Assembly: GCA_015228875.1 (NCBI GenBank) | Contig: JADGCS010000047.1 | Span: 1 to 33,301, forward strand | Direction: 5' to 3' | Length of the DNA stretch: 33,301 bases | Source of the DNA: Deltaproteobacteria bacterium | Lineage (GTDB): Bacteria > UBA10199 > JADGCS01 | Shown: positions 1 through 7,515 of the stretch, in pieces | How positions within the stretch are numbered: position 1 is the stretch's first letter | How the letters are laid out: the number at the start of each line of letters is the position of its first letter | Program-made: the position numbers and the translations under genes | Notes under the pieces: generated by a model | What the model saw: only the letters and a program-made list of their open reading frames with translations | Told to the model about the DNA's origin: nothing | Database searches by the model: none

Positions 1-132
1 TACCGTGTCGGGACAAAAAAAGAGACCCACAACATTCTGGGAGGACTCCTCACCATCAAGGGAGATCAAGCAACCGTGCTTGTCGATGGGGTGCTGGCAA
101 AGGTCACGCCAATAAAACCTGCCAGGGTTTAG
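1..132 (+). CDS. C-terminal end of an unidentified protein (partial)
   Basis: Frame 1 is open from the first base to a TAG at 130-132 and gives 43 residues ending in VTPIKPARV. The peptide alternates hydrophobic and charged residues like a beta-strand-rich domain end, with GGLLTIKGDQATVLVDG in the middle. The 5' part lies outside the window, so no family can be named. A 43-codon open frame could occur by chance, but the composition is protein-like and it ends shortly before a convergent gene on the other strand. Confidence 0.5.
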   Translation, partial: YRVGTKKETHNILGGLLTIKGDQATVLVDGVLAKVTPIKPARV

Positions 133-207
133 ATCACACATTACCTGTTTGTTCGTTCATCGATGCCACCATTTTTGGATTTATTCACGCCCTCACCATA
201 TTCAGTT

Positions 208-1602
208 TCAATCGGCCGTCAGGTAGCTGTCGGGTATTGAAAAATTTGCCCCCGATGTGCTTATCAAATCTGTGTTGTTGTCTTGAAAAACAAGCATGTC
301 AACAAACGCGGTGGTAAGGTCTTCACCCAATGTGAATGGAAATTCTTCTGTCTCGCTGTAAGGCCCCCACGCATAATCCTGCTCGTAGGACTGGCATAGG
401 GATGTGTCCGACTCGTAAAGGGGCAGTGACTCGCCCTGTTTAATGCAGAACAAGCCCTCGAGTTCTTCGGTCATCTGGGGTTCTGTGTCTGCTACGTCGT
501 TAAAAAGTTCCGTGAGATGATGTGTCTCAAAAAGAGAATTTTCATCCTCACCATAACTGCCGCGGCCTGTTGCATAAGTCACAGACTCCAGCATTTGTTC
601 CGCATCATTAAAATCCTTGTCGTCTTTTGTAACACTAAACTCGCCCTGACCAAGCACAGCATTGCCCGCCCCGTCTATACCCGCAGCCCCGGTAATCCTT
701 GTTCGAGATCTGAAAAAAACGTCATCCGAGGTGTCGTACTCATCGTCAACGCCGCTGTACAAACCCATTTGGGCATACTGGACATCAAGATAGGCGCTGG
801 AGCTTGTCTCGGTAGTCCCTTCGGCATAGACAACCATTTTCACCGAAAGTACTTTCTGGTTTTCCCCCCTTTGTGGATAGGAACCTGTATAAGGTCCATC
901 CGCTTCGCTCATAAAAACAGCCCTGAAAATATTGTCGTTGTCGTATCCATACAGCACCTGCCCATTTACTGACCAGCCAGTCTCCACAGGGACATTGTTC
1001 GTCACACACCTGTAATAGCGGTTATCAGCCGTGCCGTTTTGTATCTCGCCATAAAAAGCCACATTGATAGTATCCCCCTCCTCAAGAACATCTGCCTGCC
1101 TGCAATTGGTATCGGGGTCATCAATAAACAGTCCCTCGATGCTGGTGTCAGTCTGGTCCAACACGACGCGAATCCTGGATGCAGGCGCGGGATCATCATC
1201 GGCTAAACCAAAGATGTCTGTGACGAGATAAGCGGGGTCATCTAAAGATCCCGGGTCGTTAATAATACTGTTCCAAGTCGCTTCGGACGCGTAATCTATT
1301 GTTGAAGCCCCTGCAGCCTCCTGATGCCTGATGTGAGAAAAGGCCACCTGCGAAACAGACTGGCTCGCCCCCTGTGACGTCGCGCTGGGGATCAGAGCCC
1401 CGCCAACCAGTCCGACCTTGGGTGTCAACTTGGCAATCGTAACCGGCAAGCCGATGGGTTCGCTTGTCAGTCCGTCACCACTGGTCTCCGACCCGCTGGT
1501 CAAAGAAGAACCGCAGCCTGCGATACAAAGTGCCAGCACAATCGTTATTAAAAAAAGCCAGACTTGTTTTTTGAAAATTGAAAGTTGATCAGAAAAACCC
1601 AT
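208..1602 (-). CDS. Large lineage-specific lipoprotein, paralogue A
   Basis: The 464-aa protein has a basic N-terminus, a hydrophobic stretch at about residues 14-28 and a lipobox IAGC with the lipidated Cys at position 30, so it should be an exported lipoprotein. The mature part is acidic, rich in D, S, T and G, and contains a few Cys residues that may form disulfides. I recognise no known domain. It is clearly homologous to the protein at 27699-29066: both share IAKL(T/S)P after the lipobox region, a middle block with NDNIFR/ANNIFR and VVYAE, then ATGR and EFPF near the C-terminus. The start is supported by a G-rich Shine-Dalgarno-like run just upstream of the ATG at 1600-1602. The function is unknown; a surface or periplasmic structural role is only a guess. 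Confidence 0.85.
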   Translation of the reverse strand: MGFSDQLSIFKKQVWLFLITIVLALCIAGCGSSLTSGSETSGDGLTSEPIGLPVTIAKLTPKVGLVGGALIPSATSQGASQSVSQVAFSHIRHQEAAGASTIDYASEATWNSIINDPGSLDDPAYLVTDIFGLADDDPAPASRIRVVLDQTDTSIEGLFIDDPDTNCRQADVLEEGDTINVAFYGEIQNGTADNRYYRCVTNNVPVETGWSVNGQVLYGYDNDNIFRAVFMSEADGPYTGSYPQRGENQKVLSVKMVVYAEGTTETSSSAYLDVQYAQMGLYSGVDDEYDTSDDVFFRSRTRITGAAGIDGAGNAVLGQGEFSVTKDDKDFNDAEQMLESVTYATGRGSYGEDENSLFETHHLTELFNDVADTEPQMTEELEGLFCIKQGESLPLYESDTSLCQSYEQDYAWGPYSETEEFPFTLGEDLTTAFVDMLVFQDNNTDLISTSGANFSIPDSYLTAD

Positions 1603-1708
1603 AACACCCCCCGTTTGTGTTCAATTGGTGACTGGTCCCCGCCCGACTTCCCATTATATCATAACAACGACCAATGCAGATATATTTTTTTGTAAGCCAC
1701 TTGAACTC

Positions 1709-2653
1709 TTACCTTTTATAACCAATAGCCGCAAGGTTGCCTATGTATGCCGGGATGGCTATTTTTGATAACCCCGTTTTTGTGAGTACGGCCATCAAAG
1801 GGGCTTTAATCCTTTGCGGCAGGGGGACAAGTTGGGCATAATAATTTAATGGATAGGTATTCATCATGGGATCCACCTTGATATCGGAGAATCCCGCCTC
1901 TTTCATCATTTTAAACAAACTTTTTTTTGAAAAAAGCTGCATGTGTTCGACATCAAAAATGGGGGAACGTGTTCTCATGAGTCTCGATGACAGCGCCTTA
2001 AAATTATGACCCGCGATAAACAAGGCCCCTCCTTTTTTTAATATCCGAAAGAAGGCCCGTGTTGTTTCCATGGGGCAAAGAAGGTGCTCCACTGTCTGAA
2101 AGAGGCTCACCAGACTGTACTGCTCATCCCCGTGGTCATTGGGATTAAAAAAACCTTTTTTGATCAGCGGTCTGATAGCTGGCTTTGCCTTGCTGATAGA
2201 ATCTGCCGATGGTTCGATCCCTGTGATCGATGAAAAACCGTACCGAACAAGGTGTTCCAAAAACGCACCGTCTCCGGTCCCCACATCAAGGGCGCCCTTG
2301 AGGTCAGGCAGTCTCGACACAATCGCCGGCAGGTATTTTGAATAGGTTTGACCCGCAAATATGGATTCCCTCGCCGATACAAACCCCGCTCGCGTATACA
2401 GGGTGAGCAACTGCGAATCAGATGGTGCGGGATTTGCGTAAATCAAATCACAGCACCTGCATTTAAGGAGTCTAAAATGCATGTACTCAGGAATCTTGCG
2501 CGCAGAAAACGTGTCTTTGTTAAATTGATCCGGCGAAACCCTGGATGGGGCAAACAGGGTTGACCCTTTTTCCGATAAACAAATGGGGCATGGTCTGTTA
2601 AACAGTTCCATATGTTCATGTCGGGCGGGTTGTTGTGCGTTGGAGTCAGACAT
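1709..2653 (-). CDS. Class I SAM-dependent methyltransferase with N-terminal Cys motif
   Basis: This 314-aa protein has a CPIC motif at residues 22-25 and CRCC at 65-68, which probably bind zinc. A Rossmann methyltransferase domain follows, with SAM motif I DVGTGDG near residue 123 and FQTVEHL as the post-motif region. The layout resembles methyltransferases of NDP-sugar and surface-polysaccharide pathways. Its start overlaps the stop of the epimerase by 8 bp, so the two are translationally linked in a minus-strand operon with the upstream glycosyltransferase. The substrate cannot be read from the sequence; a sugar or lipid-linked glycan intermediate is an inference from the neighbours. Confidence 0.85.
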   Translation of the reverse strand: MSDSNAQQPARHEHMELFNRPCPICLSEKGSTLFAPSRVSPDQFNKDTFSARKIPEYMHFRLLKCRCCDLIYANPAPSDSQLLTLYTRAGFVSARESIFAGQTYSKYLPAIVSRLPDLKGALDVGTGDGAFLEHLVRYGFSSITGIEPSADSISKAKPAIRPLIKKGFFNPNDHGDEQYSLVSLFQTVEHLLCPMETTRAFFRILKKGGALFIAGHNFKALSSRLMRTRSPIFDVEHMQLFSKKSLFKMMKEAGFSDIKVDPMMNTYPLNYYAQLVPLPQRIKAPLMAVLTKTGLSKIAIPAYIGNLAAIGYKR

Positions 2654-3611
2654 AGAATCTTAAATTTTTTCTAAACCACGCGACAGTTTTTATAATCCCC
2701 TGTTCAAGGCTGTGCTTGGGTTGCCAATTAAACCTTTCACGGATCCGGCTTGTATCAGACCGCCATTTTTTAAACACATCCCCTTCACGATCAGTACCGG
2801 ATGACAGACAAATCTCAAAATCATGATGTAAAACCCGCTTACAAACATTGACAAGATCAACCACGCGGGTCTCTGTCCCGGAGCCAAGATTGACCACCTC
2901 GCCCGGTTTAAAAAGACTGGGGGAGCTGATGATTTTGCAATAAAAGTCCATGAGGTCCGCTATAAAAAGGTAATCACGCGGGGCGTGGGGGGTTCTGAGA
3001 TGCAGTGTTTTTTGATGCCTTAAATACTGTGTCACAATGTAGGGGATCAATCTGGTTTTTTCTTCGTAATCACCAAAAACAGAAAACGGGCGGGCTATGA
3101 TGATTTTTTTTCCCGTCTCCCTTGCTATATAAGAGGCGTACAGCGACGCCGCTGCCTTTGACACACCGTAGGCCCCTGCTGGTTCGAGTGTGTCTTTTTC
3201 TGACATGGGTTTATTTTTGATCCCGTACTCCGAGGATGACCCTGTCAGGATAAAGCAGTCAAAATCGATGTTCTTGACCTCCTCTAAAAGATTTACCGTC
3301 CCCAAAAAATTGGTATTGATCACCCTCTTTTTAAATTTTTGCTGAAAGCCGTACCCTCCATGAATGGCATTGTGTATAATCACGTCTGGCTGTAATTTTT
3401 GAATAAATTTCAGTGTGCCCTTTTTTTCTATGTTTCCACGTACCATGCGCACGTTTTTTTGTTTACACAGCGCCTTGATCCTCCAGTCGTTGACAGACTT
3501 TTCCCTTAAAAAAAGGACCAGTTGATTATCTGTTTTGGCAAGATAATGGGCGAGATTTGCCCCAATAAAACCCGCAGCACCTGTGATGAGAATTTTTTTG
3601 TTAGATATCAT
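2646..3611 (-). CDS. NAD-dependent epimerase/dehydratase (NDP-sugar type, extended SDR)
   Basis: The 321-aa protein opens with the NAD-binding glycine motif GAAGFIG (residues 11-17). It has the extended-SDR catalytic set: SSSEYG at about 125-130 and YGVSK with Tyr148 and Lys152. The C-terminal part is typical of NDP-sugar 4-epimerases, dehydratases or reductases; the exact reaction is not determined. It lies between a glycosyltransferase (upstream) and a methyltransferase (overlapping downstream), consistent with making a nucleotide sugar for a surface glycan. No clear ribosome-binding site precedes the ATG: the upstream 80 bp are occupied almost entirely by a copy of the palindromic repeat. 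Confidence 0.88.
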   Translation of the reverse strand: MISNKKILITGAAGFIGANLAHYLAKTDNQLVLFLREKSVNDWRIKALCKQKNVRMVRGNIEKKGTLKFIQKLQPDVIIHNAIHGGYGFQQKFKKRVINTNFLGTVNLLEEVKNIDFDCFILTGSSSEYGIKNKPMSEKDTLEPAGAYGVSKAAASLYASYIARETGKKIIIARPFSVFGDYEEKTRLIPYIVTQYLRHQKTLHLRTPHAPRDYLFIADLMDFYCKIISSPSLFKPGEVVNLGSGTETRVVDLVNVCKRVLHHDFEICLSSGTDREGDVFKKWRSDTSRIRERFNWQPKHSLEQGIIKTVAWFRKNLRFYV

Positions 3612-3624
3612 TACGTTGCAAGAG

Positions 3625-3703
3625 TTTCAAAGTCGACAGAGCGCGGGTGCATTCCTCGCAAAATGAAGGAATGCAATCGCGTCAAAGTCAAGTTAGTAAC
3701 TTG
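3625..3703 (-). repeat. Palindromic element, copy A (inverted orientation)
   Basis: This copy carries the family landmarks: the outer CAAGTTAGTAACTTG palindrome at 3689-3703, a CGCG/CGCG and ATTCCT/AGGAAT hairpin, and the CAAAGTCGACAGAG end. It fills the gap between the glycosyltransferase and the epimerase and supplies the last codons and TGA stop of the glycosyltransferase. Its AT-rich outer end (the TAAATTTATGTATAGG side) is missing or diverged. Confidence 0.9.
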
Positions 3704-4641
3704 TTGCTGCTGTTGTTGAGAATATTGTTGATAATGTACTTGGGCCGCCCCTTGATTTCTTCGAACATGATAATGAGATACTCGCTGATGATGGCAAAAC
3801 AAAGCAGTTGCAGGGCCCCAAGGGCAAAAATAGACAAAAACAATGTTTGAAAACCCCTGGGGGCAAGTTCGGGATACATGAAATAAAGTGCCGTGTAAAC
3901 CACAGCCAGCAAACCAATAAGCAGCAACGCCAGAAAGGCAAGGATGGAGATAATTCTTAAGGGAACGTAGGAAAAAGAAAAGACGGCAAAAAGCGCCCAC
4001 TCGATATTGTTATACAGAGAATTTGTTGTGATGCCTTTTAGCCTCTCGTCCCGTGTGTAAGAGACACTTGCTGTCTTAAACCCAACCCAGGCGCGTAAAC
4101 CCCTGATGTACCTGTTGCGCTCCGGAAGTTTTTTAAAAACAGAGACCACTTTTTTGTCGAGCAGTGAAAAATCGCCCACATCAAGCGGGATATTAATGTA
4201 GGACAGTCCCTTAAAGATACGATAAAAAAATTTGTAGGCAATCCTTCTCAACAGAGAACCTTTTCTCTTCACCCTTTCTCCAAGGACAATATCGTGACCC
4301 TCCTCCCATTTTTTGATCAGGGCGGGAATAACCTCTGGGGGGTCTTGCAGATCCCCATCAAGCAGGATCGCGGCATCGCCTTGTGCAAAATCGAGACCGC
4401 AGGTAAAGGCCCCCTGAGACTTGTAAAAATTTCTTGATAAAAAAATCACCACGACTTTTTTGTCTCGACCAGCAAGTTCGTGAAAAATCCGGTCGGAATG
4501 ATCTGTGCTCCCGTTGTTTACATAAACAAATTCGTAGTCATAATGAGTGAGCGGTTCAAAAACTTTTTTGAGCCTTTCATACATTGGCAGAATATTTTCT
4601 TCTTCGTTGTAGCAGGGAATAATAACTGAAATTTTTTTCAT
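3688..4641 (-). CDS. Glycosyltransferase family 2, DPM1/GtrB-like, with two C-terminal membrane segments
   Basis: From the ATG at 4639-4641 the product is 317 aa and begins MKKISVIIPCYNEEEN, the usual start of this family; an upstream in-frame start at 4671 would add ten residues with no ribosome-binding site. The GT-A domain shows NNGSTD (42-47) and DGDLQDPPE (95-103), the nucleotide-sugar/metal motif of polyprenyl-phosphate glycosyltransferases. Two hydrophobic helices lie near residues 225-265 and 270-300, as in GtrB and ArnC-type enzymes that transfer a sugar to undecaprenyl phosphate at the inner membrane. The final residues NKLLT and the stop codon come from the palindromic element, but the family core is complete. 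Confidence 0.9.
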   Translation of the reverse strand: MKKISVIIPCYNEEENILPMYERLKKVFEPLTHYDYEFVYVNNGSTDHSDRIFHELAGRDKKVVVIFLSRNFYKSQGAFTCGLDFAQGDAAILLDGDLQDPPEVIPALIKKWEEGHDIVLGERVKRKGSLLRRIAYKFFYRIFKGLSYINIPLDVGDFSLLDKKVVSVFKKLPERNRYIRGLRAWVGFKTASVSYTRDERLKGITTNSLYNNIEWALFAVFSFSYVPLRIISILAFLALLLIGLLAVVYTALYFMYPELAPRGFQTLFLSIFALGALQLLCFAIISEYLIIMFEEIKGRPKYIINNILNNSSNKLLT

Positions 4642-4760
4642 ATCAATCAAAGGCCAAAATCCTGATTGCATCGGTTTAAGCCAAAGTTATTGTTGATGTA
4701 ATCCGTGTCGTTAAATATACTTACCCAACATATAAGTCCACCGGAAAACTTTTAATCAAA

Positions 4761-5567
4761 ATGAAACACACAAAACAGCATGCAAGAAACATCCGCATCA
4801 AGGTTCTTGAAATGATTCATCAGGCAAGGGCCTCGCACATTGGCGGCTGTTTCAGCATCGCAGATATTCTGGCCGTCCTGTATACCGAGATTCTCAAATT
4901 CAATCCCAAAAAACCAGAGTGGCCTGACAGGGACCGCCTGATCCTCAGCAAAGGACACGCCGCGGCAGCCCTGTACGCCACCTTGTCTGAATTTGATTTT
5001 TTCTCAGCCAAAAAACTCGAAACATTTTGTAAAAAAAATTCCGCCCTGACCGGGCACTGCAACTACAAGGTCCCCGGTGTCGAAGTGTCCACGGGATCTT
5101 TGGGCCACGGGCTGTCCCTTGCCTGCGGCATGGCCCTTGCCGCAAAGGCACAAAGACGCAAATACCGTGTCTTTGTGATACTCAGTGATGGCGAGATGGA
5201 CGAAGGCTCAACAATGGAGGCCGCCCTCTTTGCCCCCCATCACAAACTGGATAACCTTGTTACCATTATCGACTACAACAAAATTCAGAGTTTTGGTCTT
5301 GTAAAGACAGTCCTGAACCTCGAACCCCTCGCCGACAAGTGGCGCGCCTTTAACTGGGGTGTGCAGTCCATTAACGGTCACAATCATGCAGAAATTTTTT
5401 CTGCTTTATCGACACTCCCTCTTAAAAAAGACAGACCCAGTGTGGTCATTGCAAACACGATCAAGGGCAAGGGGGTCAGTTACATGGAGAACTCTCTCGC
5501 CTGGCATTACAGATCACCTGATGACCCGCTCTTTCAACAGGCCCTTAAAGAACTGGAGCAGTCATGA
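4761..5567 (+). CDS. Transketolase-like protein, N-terminal (ThDP-binding) subunit
   Basis: The 268-aa protein corresponds to the N-terminal half of transketolase. Visible landmarks are His26, SKGHA with His66, GSLGHG at 112-117, and the thiamine-diphosphate/metal motif from SDGEMDEG (142-149) to DYN (171-173). The partner half is encoded by the next gene, whose ATG overlaps this stop (ATGA at 5564-5567), so the two should form one heteromeric enzyme. Split transketolases occur both as the housekeeping pentose-phosphate enzyme and as sugar-modifying enzymes in polysaccharide clusters. The location beside a GtrB-like transferase, an epimerase and two methyltransferases favours the latter, but this is inference. 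Confidence 0.9.
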   Translation: MKHTKQHARNIRIKVLEMIHQARASHIGGCFSIADILAVLYTEILKFNPKKPEWPDRDRLILSKGHAAAALYATLSEFDFFSAKKLETFCKKNSALTGHCNYKVPGVEVSTGSLGHGLSLACGMALAAKAQRRKYRVFVILSDGEMDEGSTMEAALFAPHHKLDNLVTIIDYNKIQSFGLVKTVLNLEPLADKWRAFNWGVQSINGHNHAEIFSALSTLPLKKDRPSVVIANTIKGKGVSYMENSLAWHYRSPDDPLFQQALKELEQS

Positions 5568-6496
5568 GAAATACCTTTGTCGATCAGCTCTGCAAAGAGG
5601 CTAAAAAAAATAAAAAGATTTGGCTTTTAACAGCCGATCTTGGTTTTTCGGCGCTGGAGCCCTTTATGCGAGCTTTTCCGGGCCGCTACATCAATGTTGG
5701 TGTGGCCGAACAGAACATGATCGGGATTGCAGCGGGCTTAAGTCTTTCCGGTTACAAGGTCTTTGTGTACTCCATCGCCAATTTTCCGACCTTGCGGTGT
5801 CTGGAACAAATCCGAAACGACATCTGCTATCACAAGCTGGATGTGACGGTTGTCTCGGTTGGCGCCGGTTTCAGTTACGGCACGCAAGGCTATACACATC
5901 ACGGGTTAGAAGACGTTGCGGTGATGAGGTGCCTGCCTCATATGAATCTCATCGTCCCCGCTGACCCTTTAGAAACAAGGGCCGCAGTCAGTCTTCTCTG
6001 CACCCACAACGGCCCTGCGTATCTGCGGCTGGGAAAGGCAGGCGAAAAAAACCTGCATACAAAAAAGCCGCCAATGAAGTGGGGAAAGGCAATCAAAGTG
6101 ACCACAGGCCGGGATGTGCTTATTCTCGCCAGCGGCAGTCTGCTTGGTGAGGCACAAAAGGCGCACGACCTTGCAAAAGACCAGGGCATCAGTGTGGCCG
6201 TGTGGAGTCTCCCTTTTATTAAACCCCTCGACAAAAAAACGATCACCCTGGCGATGAAAACATTTAAGCTCATCGTCACGCTCGAAGAATCGCAGATCGA
6301 CGGGGCCATGGGATCCGCCATCGCCGAACTTATAGCGGAACAAAGGGGAACAAAACCCCTCCTACGCAGAATGGGCGTTCCAAATACAATTCTTTATAAC
6401 GCCTATGAACAAAATGACGCCCGAAAAAAATGCGGCCTTGATGCCCGCTCCCTGTTTATAAAAATACGTGGTCACCCTTTCTTCTCACAAATATAA
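5564..6496 (+). CDS. Transketolase-like protein, C-terminal (pyrimidine-binding) subunit
   Basis: The 310-aa protein matches the pyrimidine-binding and C-terminal domains of transketolase. Glu49 in NVGVAEQNM is the conserved glutamate that activates thiamine diphosphate, followed by the YGTQGYTHHGLED loop that forms part of the active site. It starts inside the stop of the N-terminal subunit (ATGA), so translation is coupled. Its 3' end overlaps the convergent methyltransferase gene by 25 bp. Confidence 0.9.
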   Translation: MRNTFVDQLCKEAKKNKKIWLLTADLGFSALEPFMRAFPGRYINVGVAEQNMIGIAAGLSLSGYKVFVYSIANFPTLRCLEQIRNDICYHKLDVTVVSVGAGFSYGTQGYTHHGLEDVAVMRCLPHMNLIVPADPLETRAAVSLLCTHNGPAYLRLGKAGEKNLHTKKPPMKWGKAIKVTTGRDVLILASGSLLGEAQKAHDLAKDQGISVAVWSLPFIKPLDKKTITLAMKTFKLIVTLEESQIDGAMGSAIAELIAEQRGTKPLLRRMGVPNTILYNAYEQNDARKKCGLDARSLFIKIRGHPFFSQI

Positions 6497-7266
6497 ATCG
6501 CAAACCAACCCAAAAAACCAACCGGCAAAACCCGTGACAGCGGCATCATCACCAGATCAACAAGATACTGCAGGGGAACGGGAAGCCTGTTGTGAGCAAA
6601 AGTGAGGGCTCTCAATGTGACCAGCCTAAAACCCGCGGAGGCAACCACTTTTTTCATGATAAAGGGATTGATTGGTCTTTCATCCGGCACAAGGCCAGAG
6701 ATGTTGCCAAAGACACGCCTGCCCAACAGCATCAGCCACGATAGAGGATAAAACAGTGAGGGTTCGACAATCAACAGCACCCCATTGTTGTCAAGGATCC
6801 TGTTAAACTCGTCGAGAAAGGGTTTAAAACCAACCTTGTGAACATGATGAAAAAAATTAAATGATGACACCATATCGAAGTAACCATCGGGATAGCCCGT
6901 GTGGAGGATATCCCCCACCCTTGTTTGGATGTGTGAGGGGCACAAGGCTACCGCCTTTTCGCTGATGTCCATCCCATGATATTCTCTCGAGAGTCCGCAA
7001 AGAATCTCCTGATCTGCATCTGGCCCGCAGGGGGCATCGAGAATTCTTTTGAAAACACCATCACTCCTGCCAAATTTTTTTTCGATGTATTTTTTTATGA
7101 TCGCCCTTGTGGTCTGGTTTCTCCTTGCAAAGGCAGACACGTCCCGCTTTTTGCACACAAAGGGGTACTTCATCAAAAAGTGCCCCTTCTTGTAATGGGG
7201 ATTATTTTCGTAAAATAAAATCTCGGCGTTGATATCCTGCAAGGTGTCTTTGGAATCCTTGTTCAT
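6472..7266 (-). CDS. Class I SAM-dependent methyltransferase
   Basis: The 264-aa protein has a SAM-binding motif ILDAPCG (about 75-81), a motif II acidic residue in YHGMDIS, and SSFNFFHHV as the motif IV region. The C-terminal third is hydrophobic and may touch the membrane. A strong Shine-Dalgarno GAGGAGA (7271-7277 on the minus strand) lies 4 nt from the ATG and fixes the start. It is convergent with the transketolase pair, overlapping it by 25 bp, and divergent from speA. The substrate is unknown; a glycan or lipid role is suggested only by the neighbourhood. Confidence 0.82.
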   Translation of the reverse strand: MNKDSKDTLQDINAEILFYENNPHYKKGHFLMKYPFVCKKRDVSAFARRNQTTRAIIKKYIEKKFGRSDGVFKRILDAPCGPDADQEILCGLSREYHGMDISEKAVALCPSHIQTRVGDILHTGYPDGYFDMVSSFNFFHHVHKVGFKPFLDEFNRILDNNGVLLIVEPSLFYPLSWLMLLGRRVFGNISGLVPDERPINPFIMKKVVASAGFRLVTLRALTFAHNRLPVPLQYLVDLVMMPLSRVLPVGFLGWFAIYICEKKG

Positions 7267-7298
7267 TGGTTCTCCTCGCGCCCTGTCTATAGTAATTC

Positions 7299-7334
7299 AA
7301 CTTTTGCCAAGTACAGCAGTGCTTGGCAAAAGTT
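7299..7334. promoter_or_regulatory. Long inverted repeat between divergent genes (methyltransferase / speA)
   Basis: The 13-nt arm AACTTTTGCCAAG at 7299-7311 is repeated perfectly in inverse at 7322-7334 around a 10-nt loop. Outside a small interior mismatch the pairing continues (AGTAATT at 7291-7297 with AATTACT at 7338-7344). It lies in the intergenic region from which both genes are transcribed, so it may be an operator for a dimeric regulator or a structured mRNA leader. There is no T-run that would make it a classical terminator. Confidence 0.6.
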
Positions 7335-7344
7335 AGAAATTACT

Positions 7345-7391
7345 TATGGTTGTTACAATTGAATGTGGTAACGAAATCATAAACAACCATA
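7345..7391. promoter_or_regulatory. Second inverted repeat in the speA leader
   Basis: TATGGTTGTT at 7345-7354 is matched perfectly by AACAACCATA at 7382-7391, with a 27-nt loop. A T-rich stretch follows (TTTTGATTTT), so a stem here could resemble a weak intrinsic terminator or attenuator upstream of speA. It follows the 7299-7334 inverted repeat directly. The role is unproven. Confidence 0.45.
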
Positions 7392-7515
7392 TTTTGATTT
7401 TCTGTATTTTGCAATCCGTCTTACAAAGCGTTCTTGTGTTTTTACACAAAAAACAGTCCAGGCAACGTGATCGTGCTTGATTGAGCAACCTTTTCCAGAT
7501 ATGAGCCCGCACATC

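Noticed and set aside
517-972. Plus-strand open frame of 151 codons opposite the first lipoprotein
   Set aside because: It is an antisense shadow of a gene with a clear signal peptide and paralogue.
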